A stretch of DNA of 64,000 bases from Rhodoferax lithotrophicus. GTDB taxonomy: Bacteria > Pseudomonadota > Gammaproteobacteria > Burkholderiales > Burkholderiaceae_C. A program made the position numbers and the translations under genes. Under the pieces are notes generated by a model. The model saw only the letters and a list, made by a program, of their open reading frames with translations. It was not told the DNA's origin and made no database searches. Below are positions 28,691-38,054 of this stretch, one piece after another. Each line of letters starts with the position of its first letter. The first letter of the stretch is position 1. The DNA lies in contig NZ_AP024238.1 in the NCBI RefSeq assembly GCF_019973615.1, positions 930,001 through 994,000 on the forward strand, written 5' to 3'.

Positions 28691-30024
28691 AAGTCCACCA
28701 GTTCCAGTGGGCGTTGCACCAGCAGCCGGAAGCGTCCACGCCCGGTTTTCTGCGTCTGGATCGGCGCACTGTGTTCAACCAAACGACGCTGCAGTAACAA
28801 CAGGCGGGCATCCAGGTTGTCCGTCACATCCGGCAGACCCAATGTCGGGTCGAGCCGCAGTTCGCGGTTGGAAAACTCGGTGCGGCCCTGCTGCACATAG
28901 TCCGACACCAGCTTCCAGAAAATAGCCCCAGCCACCCCTTTGATCAGGTAGGTTTCGTTGATGAAGATGCTGTCATTGGCGCGGAAATGCCGCACCTGCA
29001 GGGGTGTTCCAATGGGTGTCGGGGCGGGTGTCGGCGGCAACTCGACTTGCCCCGCTTCGGTGGCCGACTGCATCAACTGAATGGCCGCGCCAAGGTGGCC
29101 CGCCACTGCCACCAGCACATCTTCGTCCTCAAAACTGAACTGAAGGTCAAGCGGGCTTTCCACAAACAACACCCCCAGCAAGCGCCCGACCGACAGCACG
29201 GGCACCGCCAATTGGCTGTGCGGCTCGCTCAGACCGGGGTAGGGGATGTCGGTTTCCAGGGCCAGACCGGGCAAGTCGGCACACAGGCTGCTGCGAACGG
29301 CGCGGCTGTAAAGGTAAGCGCTGGTCATGTGCGTGATGCGTACCGGCGTGCGTTCACGCGCCGCCACACCAATCACGCCGTCACCCATGTCAATTTCAGC
29401 CCCCACCCCGGAGGTGGCGTAGCCTGCGCTGGCCACGGTGTACAAGCGCTGCGAGACGGGATCAAGCATCAGGATCATGGCATGGCGAATACCCATGAAG
29501 TCCGACAACGCAGCCAGCGTGGCATTGAGCAACTCGTCAAGTGCCGTGCAACGCGATAGCCTTTCGCTGCAATGGCGCAAGGCACCAAGCATGCCGCAAC
29601 GTGTCGGGGGCTCGGGCAAGGGGTCGCCTTGCACGGCTTCGAGGTTCTGCACCTCGTACACATCCGATCCCAACAGCCGAAACACATTGGACATGCCACT
29701 GTGCGACGCAATGCCAGCCAACTGCGCCTTCATGCCCTCAAACAGCGGCCCTTGTGTCTCGGTGCGCAAATAACGCAGGTGCAGCCGGAAAAATTCGGCG
29801 GTCACAGGGTGAAGCAGCAACAAACTCGCATACGGGTTGCTCAGAATGTTTTTGCGCGTTTTGTTGAAAAACTGGAACGACAGCGCCACATGACGCTCAT
29901 CCACGTAGTACACCTGCGAGATATAGGCCACATTGGGCACACCCTCTGCTGCCACGGTGGCGATGATGGCCGGAATCGCACCCTCCAGACATGGCCTGAT
30001 GGACCCCAGCGTTCGCGTGCTCAT
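28684..30024 (-). CDS. PPOX-like flavin split-barrel + GAF + winged-helix-like protein
   Basis: A 446-residue multidomain protein. Residues 1-130 resemble a pyridoxamine 5'-phosphate oxidase split barrel (IPAIIATVAAEGVPNVAYISQVYYVD, then FNKTRKNI). Residues about 150-310 form a GAF sensor domain (ALDELLNATLAALSDFMGI, then LAVPVLSVGRLLGVLFVES). The C-terminus (SIFINETYLIKGVAGAIFWKL, then NRELRLDPTLGLPD) is a winged-helix-like region also seen beside cyclase and GAF modules. It probably senses flavin, redox state or a small ligand. The start overlaps the stop of the upstream gene by four bases. It converges on the hemerythrin gene, hinting at a shared O2, NO or redox role. Confidence 0.75.
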   Translation of the reverse strand: MSTRTLGSIRPCLEGAIPAIIATVAAEGVPNVAYISQVYYVDERHVALSFQFFNKTRKNILSNPYASLLLLHPVTAEFFRLHLRYLRTETQGPLFEGMKAQLAGIASHSGMSNVFRLLGSDVYEVQNLEAVQGDPLPEPPTRCGMLGALRHCSERLSRCTALDELLNATLAALSDFMGIRHAMILMLDPVSQRLYTVASAGYATSGVGAEIDMGDGVIGVAARERTPVRITHMTSAYLYSRAVRSSLCADLPGLALETDIPYPGLSEPHSQLAVPVLSVGRLLGVLFVESPLDLQFSFEDEDVLVAVAGHLGAAIQLMQSATEAGQVELPPTPAPTPIGTPLQVRHFRANDSIFINETYLIKGVAGAIFWKLVSDYVQQGRTEFSNRELRLDPTLGLPDVTDNLDARLLLLQRRLVEHSAPIQTQKTGRGRFRLLVQRPLELVDLA

Positions 30025-30533
30025 GCGGTGTGCCCACCGGCAACGGGTAGCGCGGTTCCGGCTTTGGGGCCAGGGGTTTGGTCATACGCTTCATCGGGCT
30101 CAAAACTGATGGCCACAACGTCATCCAGCTTCACGGCAAACATGGCGCGGGTAAAGCGGGCATCAAACCCGACCCGGGCAATTTCGCACTCCATAGCGGC
30201 CAGGTAACGCTGCAGCAGTGCTTCGTCCGAAGCTTGTGCGGCGCGGATACGCACCTGTGCGGCCTTGACTTGCAGGGTTCGATGGCTGAACGGCTCGCTG
30301 AACACCACGGCAATCCGGCCCGTGGCCGCCACATCCAGCAGCAACTGGCGCGACTGTTTGCGCGACAGGTAGACCGTGACAGATTCGCCACCTGGCGTGA
30401 TGCTGCTGCCCAAGGCCCGCATGATGCTGGGGCGCAAACCGGCATCACAAGAGCTGACGATGGTGGACACCCCCTTGTCCACCATGGCAATGTGTTCAGG
30501 CGAAAGAAGCGACGAAATGATCGGACTCTTCAT
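30021..30533 (-). CDS. Pyridoxamine 5'-phosphate oxidase-like protein
   Basis: A 170-residue protein with a predicted FMN-binding split barrel: LLSPEHIAMVDKGVSTIVSSCDAGLRPSIMRALGSSI then VTVYLSRKQSRQLLLDVAATGRIAVVFSEP, which matches the general PPOX-like pattern of residues near the flavin phosphate. Function is unknown. Its stop overlaps the start of the PPOX-GAF gene (ATGA), so the two are made together and may form a heteromer. Confidence 0.65.
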   Translation of the reverse strand: MKSPIISSLLSPEHIAMVDKGVSTIVSSCDAGLRPSIMRALGSSITPGGESVTVYLSRKQSRQLLLDVAATGRIAVVFSEPFSHRTLQVKAAQVRIRAAQASDEALLQRYLAAMECEIARVGFDARFTRAMFAVKLDDVVAISFEPDEAYDQTPGPKAGTALPVAGGHTA

Positions 30534-30559
30534 GCTGCCGAAGTATCAAAAGATGGCTA

Positions 30560-31423
30560 TTACCCGCGAAACCGCTTGCGCGTGAGCGCCAGCGCTACCC
30601 AGAACCCCACCACAGCATAAGCTGCCAGCACCCCCAGCGGGCGCAGCCACTCGGTCGGCCATTGGTCCATGAACAAGGGGCGCACCAGGGCCACCGCATT
30701 GGTCAATGGCAGCCAGTTGGAAATGCTGCGCACCACGGCGGGCAACTGCTCCAGCGGAAAGAAGATGCCGCTCAGGAACATCATCGGGGTCAGAAACAGG
30801 GTGAAGTAGTAGGTGAAAAAGTCATAGCCCTTGGCCAGCGCATTGAAGATCAGCGCCACGCAACTGAAGGTGATGCCCACGCCCAGCAGCACCGGCCAAG
30901 CCACCAACAGCTTGGGGCTGTAGCTGATGCCAAGCGCCAGCATCACGCCCAGGATGGCGGTCACGGTGAAGAGGGATTTGAAGGCGGCCCAGAGCATTTC
31001 GGCCATCACCACATCGTCCAGGTTGACCGGCGCGTTCATGATGCCGTCCCAGGTTTTTTGCACGTGCATACGACTGAAGGCCGAGTACAGCGCCTCAAAA
31101 CTGGCGGCCTGCATGGCGCTCATACAAATCGAGCCGCTGGCCAGAAACAGGATGTAAGGCACTTGCACGCCGTCCACCGTGATCTTGCCCACCAACGCGC
31201 CCATGCCGTAGCCAAAGGCCACCAGCCACATCAGCGGTTCGGCAATATTGCCGACCAGGCTGGGAATGGCGAGCTTTTTCCACACCAGCCAGTTGCGTAA
31301 AAATACCGGCCACCAGCGCATGGAAAGTTGTGGTGCACACCAGATGGAGGCATTGATTTGGCCTGTAGCCCTTGTTTTGTCTGCGTAAGCAGCTTCGTTA
31401 TTCATAGTGTTATGCATCCTCAC
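30560..31423 (-). CDS. ABC-2 type exporter permease (NodJ-like)
   Basis: A 287-residue ABC-2 membrane protein with six probable membrane segments. NIAEPLMWLVAFGYGMGALVG, LASGSICMSAMQAASFEALY and TPMMFLSGIFFPLEQLP are typical of NodJ/DrrB-type permeases. With the NodI-like ATPase encoded just upstream, overlapping by 14 bases, it forms an export system. In rhizobia NodIJ exports lipo-oligosaccharide, but beta-proteobacterial homologues outside symbionts have no assigned substrate. Confidence 0.88.
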   Translation of the reverse strand: MRMHNTMNNEAAYADKTRATGQINASIWCAPQLSMRWWPVFLRNWLVWKKLAIPSLVGNIAEPLMWLVAFGYGMGALVGKITVDGVQVPYILFLASGSICMSAMQAASFEALYSAFSRMHVQKTWDGIMNAPVNLDDVVMAEMLWAAFKSLFTVTAILGVMLALGISYSPKLLVAWPVLLGVGITFSCVALIFNALAKGYDFFTYYFTLFLTPMMFLSGIFFPLEQLPAVVRSISNWLPLTNAVALVRPLFMDQWPTEWLRPLGVLAAYAVVGFWVALALTRKRFRG

Positions 31424-32333
31424 GAATTTGACGGCCGGTCAGCTTGAGAAAGAGGTCTTCCAGATTGGCTGGGCGGTGCAGGGTACGCAACTGGGGGTAC
31501 GCGGCCAGGGCCTGCATCAGCGGTTTGGCATCCTGGGTGTAAAAAAACACGGTTTCGCCGCTCACCTCGACCCGCGCGGCCAGCGCTTTCAGGGGCGAGT
31601 CCACCAGCGCCAAGGCTCCGTTGCCAAACACCTCGACCACGTCGGGCTCAAGGTACTGGCGAATCAGGTCACGCGGCGCACCTTCAGCAATTTTTTTACC
31701 GTGATCGACCACCAGCAGCCGGTTACACAGGCGCTCGGCCTCGTCCATGAAGTGGGTGGTGAGCAGGATCGATTTGCCTTGTGTCAGCAGCAGTTGCAGC
31801 CGCTCCCACATCAGGTGGCGGGCTTGTGGATCGAGCCCGGTGGTGGGCTCGTCGAGCAGCAGCAGGCGCGGGTTGTTGACCAGCGCCCGCGCCAGGCTCA
31901 GGCGGCGCTTCATGCCGCCAGACAGTTCACCGGGCTTGGCGTTGGCCTTGCTGGTGAGGGATGCAAACTCCAGCAGTGCCGGAATACGCTCCTTGATTTG
32001 CGCGTCTTTCATGCCAAAGTAGCGGCCATAAACCAGCAGGTTTTCAGCGCAGGTGAAGTCAGGGTCCAGCGTGTCAAACTGGCTGACCACGCCCAGTTGC
32101 GCCTTGATCGCCAGCGCGTCGGCGGGCATGTTCAGGTCAAACGCGGTGACCCGGCCTTCATCGGGCACGGTCAGCCCCAGGCACATGCGGATGGTGGTGG
32201 TTTTGCCCGCGCCGTTGGGGCCAATCACGCCCAGGCATTCGCCAGGGGCAATCGAGAAAGACATGTCACTCACCACGGTGGCCTCACCGTAGCGTTTGAC
32301 CAAGTGTTGAACGGATAAGATGGATTGGGTCAT
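31410..32333 (-). CDS. ABC exporter ATP-binding protein (NodI-like)
   Basis: A 307-residue ATPase. Walker A is GPNGAGKTTTIRM, the signature is LSGGMKRRLSLARAL, Walker B is LLLLDEPTTGLDPQARHLMW, and the switch His is in LLTTHFMDEAERL. The C-terminal 80 residues are the NodI/DrrA-type extension. ATG 32333 (MTQSILSVQHLVKRYG) is chosen, since the family starts here. An upstream in-frame extension to 32405 is unlikely to be translated. Confidence 0.92.
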   Translation of the reverse strand: MTQSILSVQHLVKRYGEATVVSDMSFSIAPGECLGVIGPNGAGKTTTIRMCLGLTVPDEGRVTAFDLNMPADALAIKAQLGVVSQFDTLDPDFTCAENLLVYGRYFGMKDAQIKERIPALLEFASLTSKANAKPGELSGGMKRRLSLARALVNNPRLLLLDEPTTGLDPQARHLMWERLQLLLTQGKSILLTTHFMDEAERLCNRLLVVDHGKKIAEGAPRDLIRQYLEPDVVEVFGNGALALVDSPLKALAARVEVSGETVFFYTQDAKPLMQALAAYPQLRTLHRPANLEDLFLKLTGRQIREDA

Positions 32334-32643
32334 GGGCGGGATTGTCGCGCAGACTGGTTGGATGAGCAGCGCCCAGCAGGCAGCGTGCACAGATGGGCAT
32401 CGCATGGGTTTTGAAAAACCTGCAATTTGAAAATCAAATCTTCAGATTGCAGGTTTTTTGGTTGACCTGCGCCCCCGATTGACCTGCTGTAAACCCGCTG
32501 CACCGCGCACTTGCTGCGGCTCACCCTCAGGCATGAGGCATGTTGTCTGCTGGGCTATAGTGAAGGTTGCGAACCTTGCCTATGTGATTGAATCAGCACC
32601 TGGATGGATTTGAAAATGGTGTGCGGGAATTTCTGGAGCTGTG
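32334..32643. other. Intergenic region upstream of the PD-(D/E)XK island
   Basis: About 310 bases without a supported gene. It holds a 13-base perfect stem hairpin (32414-32458), a small hairpin AAGGTT-GCG-AACCTT (32563-32577) and an 18-codon frame starting TTG at 32588 that ends in TGATG overlapping the next small gene. The junction between high-GC flanking DNA and the lower-GC island seems to lie here. Confidence 0.5.
32414..32458. terminator. Strong orphan hairpin between divergent genes
   Basis: AAAAACCTGCAAT (32414-32426) pairs perfectly with ATTGCAGGTTTTT (32446-32458), with A-run and T-run on the outer sides, so it looks like a bidirectional intrinsic terminator. No gene ends here on either strand: the ABC ATPase starts at 32333 leftward and the next genes run rightward. 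It may mark the edge of inserted DNA. Confidence 0.55.
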
Positions 32644-32778
32644 ATGAACTTTGAACTTGAATGGAGGTTGTCTGAAGCCCTTGTTTCATGCGGGGTTCAG
32701 GCGTTTTTGGGTTCTGATACTAGAGGCCGCAACTTGTCTCCATACATAGATACACATTGGGAGTGGCTGCTGTTATGA
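32644..32778 (+). CDS. Small 44-residue protein, unknown
   Basis: An open frame from ATG 32644 to TGA 32776-32778 encodes a 44-residue protein starting MNFELEWRLSEALVSCGVQA. GGAG lies seven bases before the ATG, and the stop overlaps the start of the following gene as ATGA, a pattern seen for co-translated genes. I recognise no domain. Composition is mixed, with a helical start and an aromatic, acidic end (DTHWEWLLL). It could be a leader, an antitoxin-like or accessory partner, or a truncated remnant of a larger gene. Confidence 0.5.
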   Translation: MNFELEWRLSEALVSCGVQAFLGSDTRGRNLSPYIDTHWEWLLL

Positions 32779-33779
32779 GTGAAGGAAAGTGGAAAGACTC
32801 GCTGTTAAAAAGCAGTCTCCCTCTTGAGCATGCTGTTGCAGAGCAACTTGCAAAGCTCAAGTGGACTGTCTGGGGCCAATACGCTTATGCGCGGAACAAC
32901 GAATCCGGTGCGAGCGTCGACTTTTCCGTCGACATCGAGGCGCACAAAGAATACTCCACAGATACTCACTGGCTCGCTACGCTTCAATTATTGATTGAAT
33001 GCAAGTACGCATCGCCAGGCGTAAAGTGGTTGTTTCTTCCTTATCCGAAAACTGCCGAATTGTTTGGTGGTGCGGTGCGCGTTTTTGATCAAGCTGCGAA
33101 CAAGCGGGTGACGAATCGCCAGCTTCTGGACTCAATTGAAAACGATATGCCGTATTGCATTCGCGGTATTTCGCTATTCGACAGTGGATTTGACGAAACG
33201 GCAATACACAGGGGAGCCACCCAGCTTCGGTACGCCATGCCAAGATTAGCGACGCAAGCCCTATCATCTCAGATCACTGACATACACGATGAAGACATTA
33301 ACGTCACAATTGCCTGTGCGATCCTCGTGACTCCCGCACCAATATTTACGCTGAAAGAGGGCTTATCTCTGGACGATGTGTACCAAGCGAAGTCCCTTGA
33401 CAGCTTGGTCACTGAGCACGAATCAGTCATTCTTTGGGATTCAAATGCCCCCGACCGTGCTAACTACTCAATGAGACTATTTGGAGAACTTGATGCAGAA
33501 GCTTTGCGCTCAAGAATCGAAAAGTACCGCGCAGTATTCGAACCCACGAAAAGGTTGAAGTATCCGCCCACCACCTATGAGGTACCCAGAGCCATCTCAG
33601 AAGCTGGCGATCACGTGATCGTAGTAACTTTAAAGGGCCTGAAATCGCTTCTTGTCCGACTTAATCGGGCTGGTACGAGCGCCGCAAAGTCAATCGAACG
33701 GATTGCTTCACTTGACTTCGACCGAACAATAGGCGAGGTCAACATTAGTAACGTTTCTTCGGTATCACCACTGAAATGA
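32775..33779 (+). CDS. Putative PD-(D/E)XK-fold protein of unknown function
   Basis: A 334-residue protein from ATG 32775. I do not recognise the full-length family. The N-terminal 90 residues have the restriction-endonuclease-fold pattern: a helix with Glu19 (PLEHAVAEQLAKLKW), a strand WGQYAYARN, Asp49 and Asp53 in SVDFSVDIEA, and ECK (Glu75-Lys77) in LQLLIECKYAS. The rest has no motif I can name. Base composition and codon choice are less GC-biased than in the neighbours purT and the ABC genes, suggesting transfer. It overlaps the preceding 44-residue gene by four bases. It could be a nuclease of a defence or mobile system, or a non-catalytic member of the fold. Confidence 0.55.
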   Translation: MSEGKWKDSLLKSSLPLEHAVAEQLAKLKWTVWGQYAYARNNESGASVDFSVDIEAHKEYSTDTHWLATLQLLIECKYASPGVKWLFLPYPKTAELFGGAVRVFDQAANKRVTNRQLLDSIENDMPYCIRGISLFDSGFDETAIHRGATQLRYAMPRLATQALSSQITDIHDEDINVTIACAILVTPAPIFTLKEGLSLDDVYQAKSLDSLVTEHESVILWDSNAPDRANYSMRLFGELDAEALRSRIEKYRAVFEPTKRLKYPPTTYEVPRAISEAGDHVIVVTLKGLKSLLVRLNRAGTSAAKSIERIASLDFDRTIGEVNISNVSSVSPLK

Positions 33780-33794
33780 GCCAGTGAGCCAACT

Positions 33795-33828
33795 CATCAG
33801 ACTGTGCGAAAAGCCTCGCAATCTGATG
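33795..33828 (+). terminator. Hairpin after the PD-(D/E)XK-like gene
   Basis: CATCAGA (33795-33801) pairs with TCTGATG (33822-33828), with additional GCGA/TCGC pairing inside. It lies 16 bases after the stop at 33779. There is no clear T-run, so it is a weak terminator candidate. Confidence 0.35.
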
Positions 33829-33864
33829 AATTCAAACGTTGATAAATTCAGAATCCCCCATTAG

Positions 33865-35196
<1,332 letters not shown>

Positions 35197-35201
35197 GATG
35201 A

Positions 35202-35264
35202 CAGCTATTTAATTTATAGCTGCTTGCGCCTGTATAGAGAGGGCTGGAGCATGTTTTTATATGT
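35202..35264 (+). repeat. Dispersed Comamonadaceae hairpin repeat, copy 6
   Basis: ACAGCTATTTAATTTATAGC, then TGCTTGCGCCTGTATAGAGA and an A/T tail. It starts six bases after the purT stop in the same orientation. The right half is partly decayed. Confidence 0.8.
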
Positions 35265-35388
35265 AAATTCATGGTTCGGCATTCCAGCAGTCACTCACCC
35301 TGAGCCTGTCGGCGGGCCTTGGTGCTGGGGTTGCTGAGTCAGCGGTGGCACCTTGTTTTAATGAAGTGAGACTTGGGGAGGCAGGTTT

Positions 35389-36597
35389 TTGCAAACAGTT
35401 CATTCAATGAGCACGACGTTTTGCTCTGATCGGGCAGAACCATCGAGCCGTCGAACCACTGCTGAGTTTTCCCGGTTGATTCACCTGATCTATGAGGCGG
35501 CGTTGCAGCCTGCACACTGGTGTCTGGTGGTGGAGCAGTTGGCGTTGTCCGTGAGCGCCAACAAGGGACTTCTGTTCACGCCCTATCTGGGGCCGCAACA
35601 TGGCGGGCTGCTGTTTCCCTGGAACCTCAGCGAGGCCGATCTCCAACTTTGGGCCACCCGCTACATTGAGCATGACATCTGGTCGGCGGCGGCGCGAGAC
35701 CGGGGCCTGTGGATAGATGGCGCGGTGTATGCCGATGAGGATCTGGTGCCACGCGAGGTGTTGGAGCAATCCCTGTACTTCCGCGAATATTTGTGTCAGG
35801 TGGGGATTGGCCGGACGTGTGCATGCAGTGTCCTGGCCGGGGCACCTGGCGTGTTGGCCACCGCCTTCTCGGTGTACCGTCCTCTGGAAGACCCGCCCTT
35901 CAGTTATGAAGAGCAAGATTGGTTGAGGCTGCTGATACCTCATCTGGCACGTGCGCTGGGTGTGATGCACCGGCTGGACACCGCCAAGCTGCGGGCCGCC
36001 ACGCTGCTTTCCACACTGGACCGTTTGGCTTTTGGTGTGGTTCTTCTGAACCAGCGCAAGGAAGTTATTCACCTCAACGAGGCCGCCCGCACGGTCATGG
36101 AGCGTGACGACGGTTTGGCGGTGAACACACAGGGCAAACTGCAGGCACCGCTGAAACACGCGTCCCGGTTTCAACAGTGGATGGATGACATTCAGCTTAA
36201 TCAGCACCATCCGGCTCATTTTTCCGACAGGTACATGGTGGTGCGCAGCGGTTCGTCACCGTGTTGTTACGCCTTGCAATGTGCGCCATTAACTGCGCCG
36301 GATGGCTGGACGCTTCACGGCGAGGATGCCTGTTATGTGGTGTTCATCACCGACCCGGAAGCGATCACCTTGCCTGATTTGGATCGGCTTCGGGCCATTT
36401 ATGGGTTTACCGATGCGCAGGCCAAGGTGGCCTGCGCCCTGGCTGGAGGCGGAAGCTACAAATCGACGGCGCGCCAACTGGGTATTGCAGAGGACACCGT
36501 ACGCTCACATGTGAAAGAGGTCTATGCCAAGGCCCGCGTGAACCGGTTGCCTGATCTGGTTCGTGCCGTTTTGTCCTTGGGGCAGGCCAACGTGTGA
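35389..36597 (+). CDS. LuxR-type helix-turn-helix transcriptional regulator
   Basis: A 402-residue regulator. The C-terminal 65 residues are a LuxR HTH: LRAIYGFTDAQAKVACALAGG, then YKSTARQLGIAEDTVRSHVKEVYAKARV. The N-terminal half is an uncharacterised sensor region and the middle (about residues 215-270, FGVVLLNQRKEVIHLNEAAR) looks PAS-like. A TTG start at 35389 is favoured by GGAGG about ten bases upstream. The ATG at 35407 has no such site. Target genes are unknown. It ends exactly where the convergent thioredoxin-like gene ends. Confidence 0.8.
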   Translation: MQTVHSMSTTFCSDRAEPSSRRTTAEFSRLIHLIYEAALQPAHWCLVVEQLALSVSANKGLLFTPYLGPQHGGLLFPWNLSEADLQLWATRYIEHDIWSAAARDRGLWIDGAVYADEDLVPREVLEQSLYFREYLCQVGIGRTCACSVLAGAPGVLATAFSVYRPLEDPPFSYEEQDWLRLLIPHLARALGVMHRLDTAKLRAATLLSTLDRLAFGVVLLNQRKEVIHLNEAARTVMERDDGLAVNTQGKLQAPLKHASRFQQWMDDIQLNQHHPAHFSDRYMVVRSGSSPCCYALQCAPLTAPDGWTLHGEDACYVVFITDPEAITLPDLDRLRAIYGFTDAQAKVACALAGGGSYKSTARQLGIAEDTVRSHVKEVYAKARVNRLPDLVRAVLSLGQANV

Positions 36598-37194
36598 TTA
36601 ATTTGGATTATTAGATAGTTTCATTACTGAGATCACTGCATTTTCCAAACCACGCACGAGATCTCTGCCACCAGCTATTTTGCTCCGAACGATACCATCT
36701 GCATCAAGTAGATAGGCTGACGGGATGGTATATACCTGTCCAAAATCACCGATATGTTTCAAACCACTTGGACATTTGAATGGTGGGCACAAAGAAATTT
36801 TGGGCATTAAAATTGTCAAGCCAATACGTTTGGATTCCTCGATTTTTTTGTCACGTTTTTCATTATCATCCATACTCACAAAAATAACTTGCAGTCCCAA
36901 TGTGCCATATTTTTTGGCAACAGCTTCGGTGGCGGGTCTTCCTTTTGTTACACAATGGGGGCACCAGTCAGCACCAAAATAAAGAACGGTTGGCTTGCCG
37001 CGTAATTTTTGAAGATCAAACGAGGTTCCATCAACATACTCTAGCTTGTTAATGGCTTCAGCATACTCTCCAATCTCTGGTTTCCATGCATATGCAGATG
37101 AATGCGAAATCAATATTAATATTAAAAATAACCTATATAGATAGGTCTGTCTTGTAATTATTGATTTGGTGATTTTTATCAAGGTATGGATCAT
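36598..37194 (-). CDS. Exported thioredoxin-fold protein (TlpA/redoxin-like)
   Basis: A 198-residue protein with an N-terminal signal or anchor segment (TYLYRLFLILILISHSSAYA, about residues 17-36) and a thioredoxin fold with active site WCPHC in YFGADWCPHCVTKGRPA. A second cysteine pair occurs in SLCPPFKCPSG, unusual for TlpA. It is probably a periplasmic thiol-disulfide protein. The DNA is distinctly A/T-rich compared with neighbours, as is the gene-free stretch upstream, suggesting acquisition by transfer. The stop abuts the LuxR gene stop with no gap. Confidence 0.78.
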   Translation of the reverse strand: MIHTLIKITKSIITRQTYLYRLFLILILISHSSAYAWKPEIGEYAEAINKLEYVDGTSFDLQKLRGKPTVLYFGADWCPHCVTKGRPATEAVAKKYGTLGLQVIFVSMDDNEKRDKKIEESKRIGLTILMPKISLCPPFKCPSGLKHIGDFGQVYTIPSAYLLDADGIVRSKIAGGRDLVRGLENAVISVMKLSNNPN

Positions 37195-37547
37195 TTTGAT
37201 GAATGGACTATGTTATTGATAAGTGAGCTTTGAATACAAATGACGCAAAGTTTTGCTTTCTACTTTTATTCATAAGCCATCATTTACCTCCGAATTTGAC
37301 ATGAATTCCGCTGCTTCAATCTAGTCAGTCAATTTGTAGAAACTGCGGTAGACGGTTTATTAAACACAATGATAGAAATTGATTCAACCGGGTTGTCTCA
37401 TTCGGGTTTTGACATCAGAAGCATGCGTTTGAGTTCGACTTTTTGATGGGCTCCATGGCGTGAACTCGCCATAACACTCATTTTCCCGCTGATCCAGTCA
37501 CACTGGCCCACGCCCTCACAACGATCCTTAGGCTGGACCAAAGGGGG
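37195..37547. other. A/T-rich intergenic region, no gene seen
   Basis: About 353 bases between the thioredoxin-like gene start and the lipoprotein gene end. The left two-thirds share the low GC of the thioredoxin-like gene. I see no convincing gene, RNA or terminator. ATGGCG/CGCCAT near 37456-37473 forms only a short hairpin. Confidence 0.5.
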
Positions 37548-38054
37548 TTACTTTTTGTTCAGCGTCATGTCCCAAGTGGTGGGGAAGCCCTCTGCATCTA
37601 CCGCTCCGCCATCGCTTGCGTTAAGTCCAAACGTGATTTGGCCATTGGCAACCAAGGTCACTGTTTTGAAGGTGGTGAGTGGGGCCTGGACGTTCCACTT
37701 GTCGACTGTGTCGGTGCCAATTTGTTTGGTTCCCACATGTGTGGCTTGGGCCGAACTTGGAACGGTATCGGCGGGGGTACCTGTGCAGTCTGCCGAGGTG
37801 TAGTAAATGTCCTGACCACTGAAGTTGATGGTTGCGGCACTGGTTTTGGTGGCTGTGATGGTATTTTGGTCGGACCCTCCACTTTTTACAGTGAGGCATG
37901 CGCTCCATGTGCCTTCATATTTGTCTACCGGATCGGCGACGTTGGTATTGCCGGATGTGTTTGAAGTGGATGCTGAATCGCTGCCGCCGCCGCAAGCAGT
38001 GAGGATCACCAGAGCGCCGGTGCAAGCGACCCAGCAGAGTTTTGAGTGTGACAT
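37548..38054 (-). CDS. Hypothetical lipoprotein
   Basis: The start at 38054 is chosen because AAGGAAAGAAG lies upstream and a lipoprotein signal peptide begins there: MSHSKLCWVACTGALVILTAC with lipobox LTAC, then GGGSDSAS. The mature protein (about 148 residues) is rich in Ser, Thr, Asn and Gly, with repeated short beta-like stretches and two further cysteines. No family is recognised. It is probably anchored in the outer membrane. A longer in-frame reading to 38141 is less likely. Confidence 0.7.
   Translation of the reverse strand: MSHSKLCWVACTGALVILTACGGGSDSASTSNTSGNTNVADPVDKYEGTWSACLTVKSGGSDQNTITATKTSAATINFSGQDIYYTSADCTGTPADTVPSSAQATHVGTKQIGTDTVDKWNVQAPLTTFKTVTLVANGQITFGLNASDGGAVDAEGFPTTWDMTLNKK

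Noticed and set aside
32588..32644. 18-codon frame starting TTG just before the 44-residue gene
   Set aside because: It ends in TGATG overlapping the next start, which is suggestive, but it has a weak start codon and no ribosome binding site and is too short to judge.
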